Assembly (NCBI GenBank): GCA_963930775.1
Contig: OZ005692.1
Location: 10,893,029 to 10,957,028 of the forward strand
Direction of reading: 5' to 3'
Length of the DNA: 64,000 nucleotides
Origin: Cliona cf. orientalis
Lineage: Eukaryota; Porifera; Demospongiae; Clionaida; Clionaidae
Part shown: one piece after another, positions 55,501 to 62,292 of the stretch
Position numbering within the stretch: position 1 is the first letter of the stretch
Layout of the letters: each line of letters begins with the position of its first letter
The notes under the pieces: model-generated
Told to the model about the DNA's origin: nothing
Seen by the model: only the letters and a program-made list of their open reading frames with translations
The model's database searches: none
Program-made: the position numbers and the translations under genes

Positions 55501-56415
55501 CAGTAGGCTAAAGATACAATTTTTAGCACCCAGTTTAAGAGCAGCTGCCACACTAACCTCCATAGCACTCATGCCAAATCCAACTTCATACTCCTTAGTC
55601 TGGTCGACACTAGACCCCTCCCCCTCTCCCTCTCCCTCCACCGGCTCCGGGCTTGGGCTGATCACATGATCAATCACTCGATGTCCATACTCATCGTCCG
55701 ATAGGTCGGGGTCCACCGACGTGTCGTGAACTCTGACCTCTTCCAGCGAGCCAACTGTCAACCCCTCGCTGCCTAGGCTTCCGAATTCTCCCGAGCTGAA
55801 CAGTTCTCCACTTGCGGCACCATATCCAAATTGATGCCCACCATCACCAACACTACCGCTGCCTCCGTCCATACTGCTGCCGGTGCTGTCCCTTGACCTT
55901 TGACCCATGACCTCCGCCTCTTCTGCGTCCATCTCGTCCTGTGAGTAGACCCCTTCAATTACCCGGTTGGGCTCCTGGCGAAGGAGGGAGTAGGCATTCT
56001 GAATCCACTGCTCCACTCCCTCGAGCTCCTTCAAGAACTTGTCACTCTGAGTCTCTAGCTCATTCTCAAGACTCTCTAGTCTGTCATTGTAGTTCTGATA
56101 TAACTGCTGACACCTGCAGAAATGGTGCCATGGTGTAAGGCATACAGTGTATTTATAAGCATACGCACCCAAAAATAAAATTTTAAGTCAGTAGTTGCTT
56201 CTCTCTATTGCAGTTATTAAGTTGAAACTCGAATGGCAAAACTCCATATCGTGTTTATGCTAATAGAATTCAAACTAAAAAAAATTTTGCGCAATTTTCT
56301 GGAAAAGGTCGCCACGCGCTCCATTAAGATACACTATGAAAAATCCTAGAATGTGAATCATGCTTTTTATTAGCATAAACACGGTACATGTACATTGCTT
56401 TAATTAAAAGCAGCC

Positions 56416-56455
<40 letters not shown>

Positions 56456-59400
56456 TACAGCCACTGGATATTTGGCCCATGATGACCACTAGCATTGACA
56501 GGTTCCACTGTATAATTTATGCGTCTTACCTCAGGCTGAGCAGCTGTGCCTTCCCCTGGATGCCCTTGAGTTCAGAGAAGACAGGGCTGGAGGAGGAGCC
56601 AGCCGAGGGGGAGAAGGGAGGGTGATCCGACGGAGAGAGAAGGGGAGACGGAACTGGGGAGAGAAACAGAGAGTGTAAATGCTCACTAGAATTCAATTCT
56701 TTCATTATATAAATTTATAGTAATGTTCAGAGTCCAAGGGATTGCCCAATGAAATATTCCATGCCAGATACTGTCCAGCAAAATGCTCTCCACCATATTA
56801 TATTCATTGTATAAGTTAGTACAAGTAAACTATTCTCAAGTAAAAAAAAATTTGTCACTTCGTGCATTTAAACGAAAATTTTTTAACAATGAAAAATTCA
56901 CAAAATTTAATAACGGTATTCTAGTTGCATAGTATTGTAGCCTCACCTTGCTCCTGCTGGACTAGCTGCTGCTGCTGTTGCTGTTGGTGAGGTGGGCCGA
57001 AGGCCATCGGAGTGGGGACATCCACCAGCTGCTGGAGGTCACTCTGATACAACAACAGGTCCTCCCTTACATCCTGGACGTGTGTGTCAATAAAATAGCT
57101 TTAGATCATACTTGTACTTGTAACAAAATTTATTTAATCGGTTGAATTGGAGTGTTATCTTTTGGGAGAAAACTCCATAAAAATCATATACCGTATTTAA
57201 TCTAATACTATGCATGGAAAAAAAATAATTTCAATTTTGAAAAACGCACGTTTTTCTGGGTAACGGCCGTCAATATATAAACATTGTGAGAATTCGTAAA
57301 ATGCTAATTTATTGCGTTAAATTGGATCATGCGTTGTATTCGATTAACTACGGCAAGCTCTATAAGAAAACTTTTTGGACTATGATTAAGTTTATTTATA
57401 TGTGACCTGCTATGAGAAAAGGAACCATTTGTGGACGATGATAGTGTTCAATTTTTATGCCCAATTAGGTGATCATCCTTGCGAAACATACAATACCGTA
57501 GTTAATCTAATACAACGCATGATCCAATATAACGTAAGAAATTAGCATTTTACGAATTCTCATAAAGTTTATATATGGAGCAATTGACGACCTTCACCAG
57601 AAAACATGTGTTTTTCAAAATTGAAATTATTTTTTTTCCATGCATTGTATTAGATTAAGTACGGTACTCTACTCTCACAGAACCTCACATCATGTACACT
57701 GTACATGTACATTACATGGTACCTAGCTAAGCAATAGTTTACTGAATTTCCATGTTACCTTGAGCTTGTGAAGGTGCCGCTGCTGTTCAACGTATCCCTT
57801 AATTAATGGGCTCTCCGCTAATTTCCTCTCGGCCTGGTCAAGCCCCGCCCCTATCCTAGCGATCTCTGTCGTGTGGAAGTGTACAACGCCTTGAAACAGC
57901 TGCTCCTGTTTGGAAGACATGAGTCGAACGAGGGAATCAAATTTGAAAGAAATTTCAAAACTGTCGTCGATCTGTGATTGGCACTGTTCACGCTTGTCAG
58001 ATACCTCCTGGATTAGGAGCTGTGAAGGAGAGAGAGGGGAGAGGGGGAGAGCGAGACAGAGAGAGGGGGGGGAGAGAGAGAGAGAGCTGAGCCCAAAATC
58101 GCTATTACAAGAATATTAGCGGATTAAAAGTTGGCGGTTCGGTACGGGATCACCATATGTATATAATATGCGAGTAGGAAATTTTGGCGGATTTTAATTT
58201 GGCGGTTGTAATATAGACCGCCAAACCGCCAAATTTAATTCCCTGCCAAATTTCCCGCTATACAGTATTATAGCGGAGAAAAATGCTATGTCAGCATTCT
58301 TGTAGTGAGCACCCACCCACCTGTAGTTGATGGACGGCACTGCAGGTTGACTTGTACTTGTCGGTGGAGTCAGGTACAGAGTTCAGCCGGCCCCAGGCTC
58401 CGTCATACCACAAACTTAGGGTCTGCCAGAGAAGAAACATAATAGCAACTACTCCTGACAAAATTCATACAACTATATTATATTCATATAATATATACAT
58501 GTAGAAGTTATCTGCCAGTAATTGGGGTGCATGAGATGCATGGTCGAATACACCCCAATTACTGGCAGATAACTATTTTGTTGGTAGTTGACCTCTGTTC
58601 ATCATTGGCCTACTTTATGATGACCCAACCCCTTCTCATAGCCGGCAAATTGCCTATAAAAACTTTGGTTGCCAAGCAACCACCAACAAAGTGTAATACA
58701 CGGAGCATAGTGTTGTAATGTAGATGCATGTGTAGTATATATATATGTACCCTAGGGGCTGCCAAAAAAGAATAAATAAAATTTATATAGTCTACTCTTG
58801 AACACATCCACACAACTGGTATAATATTACACGTATGTATTAAAAACATAGGTGTTTAATATGATGTATGCACACAGTGAAGAATGTAAACAAGTGTTGC
58901 TATGAAAGTGTCACGTTTGTAGGGCAAATGAAAATATTCATACAAGGGTTCTATCCACACGGGGAGGGGGGGGGGAAGCTTCCCCCCCCCCCCCCCCCAA
59001 AGCACCCAGCTTCTCCCCCAAAGAAGAGTAGCAATAGCATTCTTCTGAATTATGTCAAAGAGTATACATGTTCTACCTAAAACGCACTAGATCATAGCTG
59101 CAATATGTACAAATACTGCAAATTGATTGGCTAGCTACCGACAGGTATCTATATCTCATAGTCACCTACAAGATTTTCATAGTCACCTACAAGTTTTGCC
59201 CTCTGGCTCTAGCAATACAAATCTATATGATCTAAACTTGTTAGACACTGTTTAGTCGGTTTCTATGTGATTTAGAAGACCTCAGGGCTCTCATAGATCC
59301 CTCGCTTCGCTTGGGATTCTATATTATAGAGTCCTTCAGTCTTCTAAGTCACACAGAAACCTCCTAAACAGTGTCTAATGGTTTGGAGGAGGGGGCTGTG

Positions 59401-59857
59401 CGTGAAAGTGCCACGCCCCCTTCCACCCCAAACCATAGATAGAACCCTGTATACATATACGTTAGAATTAATGGAGGTCAAGTGGTTTTTGAAGCTCTTA
59501 TGAATACTACATGATTAATCATCACATCTACTCATCAGTACCAACAAAATTGTTTAGTACAAAGCATGCAGAGCGATCAAATTTATAAATCACCTGTTCT
59601 GAAGAGGGATCTGGTTTGGCTTGATCTGAAGTGTCCTCGTCATCTGCAAGAAAGTAAGTGTAGTCGTCAAAATTTCCTCGCAGATTCTTCAGCGAGAGTG
59701 TAAAAATTATCATAAAAAATCACAGGCTTTTGGGCTTCGGTTTTGAATGAGGCAGCGCTCATCCACCATACGTTCCTCTTAAAACATAAACTACGATTGT
59801 TTTTGATATCTTCTTACCTCCTCGGGGGTGGTGAAGACTCGCTTCAGTGCCCGCCAT
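46557..59857 (-). CDS. Spectrin-repeat protein, nesprin-like, 14 exons visible (at least 833 aa)
   Basis: Minus-strand exons: 59818-59857 (ATG, MAGTEASLHHPRG), 59594-59643, 58321-58422, 57759-58019, 56947-57073, 56530-56653, 55558-56113, 55015-55135, 54631-54775, 54016-54211, 53489-53653, 52944-53219, 52384-52551, 46557-46724. Every junction has GT/AG ends and matching phase. The protein starts with acidic and Ser/Pro-rich parts, a short polyQ (seven Q), coiled segments, then spectrin-type helices with tryptophans (WQLQHRLQWVNSWWDHLQER, FEDWLSRAEEL, LIQRWTELVSQ). No calponin-homology domain is seen at this N-terminus. No stop is reached at 46557, so the 3' end is missing or further left. Likely a cytoskeletal linker; nesprin is the closest family by feel, with dystrophin-type proteins as the alternative. 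Confidence 0.75.
47270..48677 (+). pseudogene. Membrane-helix/filamin/NHL gene remnant 1, antisense in the spectrin intron
   Basis: Starts with a coiled-coil stretch (RLNNELAEIKNDIKAMKDSI) and a hydrophobic helix (INTAVLVVIAASILLHQ) instead of RING and B-boxes. It is followed by filamin-like pieces (RHQLHIKV-like at about 47965-48050), broken by the element at 47713-47935, and by NHL repeats 1 to 4 with frame breaks. At about 48557 repeat 4 jumps to the middle of repeat 5 (ATTTGGCAGCAAGG), a large internal deletion. It ends with the usual CAAATCTTTTGA at about 48660-48677. Confidence 0.7.
47713..47935. mobile_element. MITE family M1, copy 1
   Basis: Ends TACCGTATAGCCGGAAA and its complement TTTCCGGCTATACGGTA; a TA flank suggests a Tc1/mariner-type MITE. 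The interior repeats TTTGGCGG/CCGCCAAA. Related copies at 55336-55505 and 58089-58268. Confidence 0.75.
48960..49228 (+). promoter_or_regulatory. Leader exon and 5'UTR intron of remnant 2
   Basis: A leader ending TTTTGGCAAG with donor GTAAGA at about 48996, and acceptor CTACACAG at about 49168, 60 bp before the ATG at 49229. The layout mirrors that of the TRIM copies, but the sequence is unrelated to their promoter block. Confidence 0.45.
49229..50754 (+). pseudogene. Membrane-helix/filamin/NHL mosaic remnant 2, antisense in the spectrin intron
   Basis: Begins MSTILSDGRPAAQ, then coiled coil (NNELATLKNEIKKLRKQI) and a membrane helix (YWFFATVVIITAVLVASMSF). A TGA at 49520-49522 separates this from a filamin domain (LEMAVVGERANAVVHIV), which has a one-base shift near 49655. 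After the start of NHL 1 the sequence jumps at about 49918 to a second filamin domain (LEAAVVGVRAKVVLHLV), then NHL 1 and 2, then by deletion to NHL 5 and 6, ending QILAKLKKSQH-stop at 50754. It is a concatenation of two partial copies. Confidence 0.75.
50755..51060. other. Intronic spacer
   Basis: Part of the large intron of the minus-strand spectrin-repeat gene. Nothing recognised. Confidence 0.5.
51061..51404. mobile_element. 344-bp hAT-like element in the spectrin intron
   Basis: Ends CAGGATTTATACAG and the complement CAGTGTTTTATTTAG, with a 6-bp duplication TAAGTG at 51055-51060 and 51405-51410. The interior at about 51140-51225 (GGGGGCATGCCCC, then CTTCTGGTGGCTTCTGAGAC) matches in reverse the interior of the element in copy A. 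Long G runs at about 51315-51368. Confidence 0.7.
51411..52383. other. Intronic spacer
   Basis: Intron of the spectrin-repeat gene. CA-rich microsatellite near 51590-51610; a short foldback GGGGCTCGCTCAGG / GCTCGCCCCGAAT near 52167-52194. No coding exon recognised. Confidence 0.5.
52685..52878. mobile_element. MITE family M2
   Basis: Ends TACCTTAAGGAC and the complement of CCCTAAGGTA; AT-rich interior with repeated AATTTT motifs. Lies in the intron between exons 52384-52551 and 52944-53219. Confidence 0.65.
53845..54009. mobile_element. MITE family M3, copy 1, six bases from a splice donor
   Basis: Starts TACCGTAGTTAATCGAATAC and ends with CCATGCGTTGTATTACGG, a shortened right end relative to copies at 57189-57354 and 57494-57666. 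Its end lies 6 bp inside the intron from the donor of exon 54016-54211 on the minus strand. Confidence 0.65.
54348..54555. mobile_element. MITE family M4
   Basis: Ends TACCGTAGATCGCGAAATTT and the complement of CCCGATCTACGGTA; interior has GCGAAA / TTTCGC motifs. A TA target is likely (Tc1/mariner type). Intronic in the spectrin-repeat gene. Confidence 0.7.
55336..55505. mobile_element. MITE family M1, copy 2
   Basis: Ends TACTGTACAGCCGGAAA and TTTCCGGCTATACAGTA, with the same GGATCGCCATACGTATATAT core as copy 1. Intronic. Confidence 0.75.
56249..56384. mobile_element. Small MITE, family M5
   Basis: Inverted ends CGTGTTTATGCTAATA and TATTAGCATAAACACGG with TA on both sides. About 135 bp, intronic. 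A CT microsatellite of about 36 bp follows at 56417-56452. Confidence 0.65.
57189..57354. mobile_element. MITE family M3, copy 2
   Basis: Ends TACCGTATTTAATCTAATAC and CGATTAACTACGG; the interior contains GCATGGAAAAA and AAACGCACGTTTTTC. Inverted in orientation relative to copy 3. Intronic. Confidence 0.7.
57494..57666. mobile_element. MITE family M3, copy 3
   Basis: Ends TACCGTAGTTAATCTAATAC and GTATTAGATTAAGTACGGTA, the best preserved pair of the family, so it defines the consensus ends. Intronic. Confidence 0.75.
58089..58268. mobile_element. MITE family M1, copy 3, left-truncated
   Basis: Starts inside the family consensus at GAGCCCAAAATCGCTATT, directly after a GA-rich microsatellite (58022-58086), and ends CCCGCTATACAGTA. 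Intronic. Confidence 0.65.
58506..58574. repeat. Hairpin with perfect 24-bp arms
   Basis: AGTTATCTGCCAGTAATTGG begins the left arm (58506-58529); the right arm (58551-58574) is its complement. Spacer of 21 bp. Intronic in the spectrin-repeat gene. Confidence 0.85.
58944..59449. mobile_element. Foldback element of about 506 bp
   Basis: Inverted ends AAGGGTTCTATCCAC and (in complement) ACAGGGTTCTATCTATGG, like the ends of the MITE at 1952-2255. Inside is a second inverted pair of about 40 bp, starting TTAGACACTGTTTAG, around 59243-59382. A C run of 18 lies near 58981. ATAC on both sides may be a short duplication. Intronic. Confidence 0.55.
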
Positions 59858-59865
59858 GATCAAGA

Positions 59866-59926
59866 CTAGTCTCGTGCCCAGCCCCCTTTCTCGTGCGTGC
59901 ATGAAGGGGGCTGGGCACGAGACTAG
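59866..59926. repeat. Hairpin just upstream of the spectrin gene start
   Basis: CTAGTCTCGTGCCCAGCCCC and its complement form arms of about 23 bp around a 14-bp loop. It lies 9 bp upstream of the ATG at 59857 on the minus strand, thus in the 5'UTR or core promoter of the spectrin-repeat gene. Confidence 0.8.
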
Positions 59927-59947
59927 ATCAAGACCGAGAGCTTGTAC

Positions 59948-60024
59948 TAGCCTCGTCCCCAGGTCCTCCCAGTTTTTAATGTTGCACGCAAAAAATGGGT
60001 GGGAGTGGCCTGGGGACGAGGCTA
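59948..60024. repeat. Foldback of the TAGCCTCGTCCCCAGG family
   Basis: Left TAGCCTCGTCCCCAGG, right CCTGGGGACGAGGCTA. The same motif pair occurs near 13946 and 14390, and degraded at 43629-43689 and in several TRIM spacers (for example near 23030). Confidence 0.75.
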
Positions 60025-60146
60025 AGCTTTACTTCAGCATATTTAGAATGTGATCCTGCCACGCATGCGCAGTATATGCAGACTACTGCTGCCTGGCCTT
60101 GAGCATATTCAATACCCTGGCCTGGCTGTGTGACATTTAATAAACA

Positions 60147-60880
60147 GAGAGCCGGCTCTAGTTGTTGCAGATGAATCCAAGCAAATGCAAGTATATGATT
60201 ATTTCAAAGAAGTGCAGAACAAATCTCGGTGATTGTGTCCTACATCTCGGAGGAACAACTCTTGGAGAGGTGGAATCCTTCAAGTACCTGGGTATTCTTC
60301 TCCATAAACACTTGACGTGGTCTGAACACATCTCGGGCATTTGCAACAAAGCTAAACAAATTCTTGGATTGATTTAGCTACAGACAATTTTATAACCACT
60401 CCTCTCCCTCGACGGTGAAGCAGCTTTACTTGAGCCTTATTCGGCCCCACTTGGAGTACGCTTGTCAGCTCTGGGATCCATACACCCAGAACGATGTCAA
60501 CAAGCTCGAGTCAGTCCAGAAATTTGCCTTGAAACTCGTTTCTCATCGCTGGGATGCAGGCTATGAGGAGCTAACTAGGCTGGTAAATGTCCCCATGCTG
60601 AGTGAGAGGAGACTACACTTGAAGCTTGTGCAAGTTTACAAGATTCTTCATGGATTGTATGACTTTCCCGATGATATTCTACAAATCCATTGGCACATTC
60701 AAGCAGACTGGCCAGGGCACAAACTCTGCACTGTCCCTTTGCACGAACTAACTATTATTATAATTCATTTGTCCCCAGTAGCATCAGAGCTTGGAACTCG
60801 CTAGAGGAGGACCTAGTACTTACCCCAAGTCTCCAGTCATTTAAGCTGGCTCTTAAAAGCAGCCCAACTTGACTTTTAAA
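60147..60880 (+). mobile_element. LINE 3' fragment with reverse transcriptase C-terminus
   Basis: The coding part reads MNPSKCKYMIISKKC, then EVESFKYLGILLHKHLTWSE, then KQLYLSLIRPHLEYACQLWD, and finally RAWNSLEEDL, the typical thumb and C-terminus of non-LTR retrotransposon reverse transcriptases (CR1/L2/Rex-like group, inferred). The frame is broken by four extra bases near 60373 (TAGCTAC for TAC) and again near 60690. It is 5'-truncated; no endonuclease. A run of about 19 A lies at 61044-61062, too far to be its own tail with certainty. Confidence 0.82.
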
Positions 60881-61094
60881 CTATTATGTTTAGCTATACC
60901 TGTTTTTATATATTCCTTTCTGTCACTGTATTTATGTACCAGGGTGCACACTCGATTAGCCTTAGTTTAGCATTTCGTAATATATACTTCTGGCTATTGT
61001 GTATCCTTTGCTATTATTAAGAAGCAAGAAATATTATAGACCAAAAAAAAAAAAAAAAAATTGTAGACTGTTCCTTGAAAGAAAGATTCTCAAA

Positions 61095-61348
61095 ATGTCA
61101 AGGTAGGCCTACCCCAAATCATCAAATTTGTCAATGTGATCCAAATTTAGCTATGATCTTTGATACATATAAAAAATCACAGCAAAGGTTCTGGAAAGAA
61201 GAGCAGTGGCAAGAAGGCTGCTAAATCTCCCAGCAGCAAACCAAAGGCAACAAAGCCAAAGCGACTGCAGAAGCCAAAGAAGGCAACTACAGTCAGTTAT
61301 ACTACCACCACAAAGACAGTCACCAAGAGAAGGACGGTCAAGAAATAA
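61095..61348 (+). CDS. Small lysine-rich protein, two exons (57 aa), histone-tail-like
   Basis: Exon 1 61095-61102 (ATGTCAAG), intron 61103-61182 (donor GTAGGC, acceptor ATCACAG), exon 2 61183-61348 (TAA). The joined product starts MSSKGSGKKSSGKKAAKSPS and continues KPKATKPKRLQKPKK, ending TVTKRRTVKK. It is almost only Lys, Ser, Thr, Pro, Ala and Arg, like the C-terminal tail of linker histone H1 or a protamine-like protein, but has no globular domain. Probably a nucleic-acid-binding protein. The very short first exon makes the model plausible but unproven; an alternative is the last exon of a longer gene. Confidence 0.5.
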
Positions 61349-61503
61349 GAACTAACGGCTCAAGTTTAGGCATGGCCCCTGGGGCACTGTCTATTAAAAC
61401 TTTAGTAGCTAGTTAGACTATAATATAGCAACAAACACTAGAGATTGATCTCTTATAAATCCGTTCCTATAATTGTGTTACCATGATCATGTGACGGTAA
61501 ATA

Positions 61504-61954
61504 TAGACGGGTTGCCTTAATATGATTAGCATGGCAAGGTCATAAATTAGAAAAATCAGTACCCTCAAGACATGTCGTTATGGCAATGATTTTTTTTTAG
61601 ATAATGCTATTGACCCATGTAATCATCACACTGAAGTTTGAGACTTGTATGATCTATTGCTGATTTTATAAAAATCTTAGAAGTGAGCAATTTTCCCATA
61701 TGTTTGTATTGCGGTAGGGCACATTTTGCCCTACTGCCATACAAACATATGGGAAAATTGCTCACTTCTAGGATTTTTATAAAATCAGCAATAGATCAGA
61801 CAAGTCTCAAAGTTGGTGTGATGATTACAAGGGTCAATAGCATTATCTTAAAAAACATTCATTGCCATAGCAACAAGCCTTGATGGTATTGATGGCCGCA
61901 TGTTCATGTGGCTTGAACTTTCATGTCATGAATCACATTAAGGCAACCCGTCTA
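61504..61954. mobile_element. 451-bp foldback element with TA duplication
   Basis: Nearly the whole element is one inverted repeat, starting TAGACGGGTTGCCTTAAT and ending with the complement; the centre is near 61729. TA flanks at 61502-61503 and 61955-61956. The inner arms (about 61620-61838) are close to perfect, the outer arms more diverged. Tc1/mariner-type foldback MITE (inferred). Confidence 0.8.
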
Positions 61955-62002
61955 TAGTGTGCATAGCTTTTATGCGCGTTAATATATCGCATGCATTATA
62001 TA

Positions 62003-62292
62003 GGTGGGTGGGGTTCGTAACTCGTCCTCCGCAAGGTCATGTGATTCTCCCAACCTACTGGCCTTATCGGTGAATGAGCTACATGTACTAGCTTGACTGA
62101 CTCAAATTCGTTGAAGTACACTGTATCCTGAATTCTAACAAGTAATAATACAATATTATTTATACTATATCTTAGAATTACCTTCAGCCATCAGCAGCAC
62201 GCACGGTCTAGTGGGCGTGTCACAATGTAATGCGGCATAATAATTTATTATATTTTTATCTGCCACTCCTTTGTTTTCAAGGTCGATTCCTG
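62003..62292 (+). promoter_or_regulatory. Promoter block, leader and 5'UTR intron of copy L
   Basis: GGTGGGTGGGGTTCGTAACT and TCATGTGA at 62037-62044 are present; the CACGCCCACG box is diverged (CGTCCTCCGCAAGG). The leader ends TCTAACAA with a weaker donor GTAATA at 62142; the acceptor TTTTCAAG ends at 62281, 11 bp before the ATG. Intron 140 bp, different in sequence from the other copies. Confidence 0.6.
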
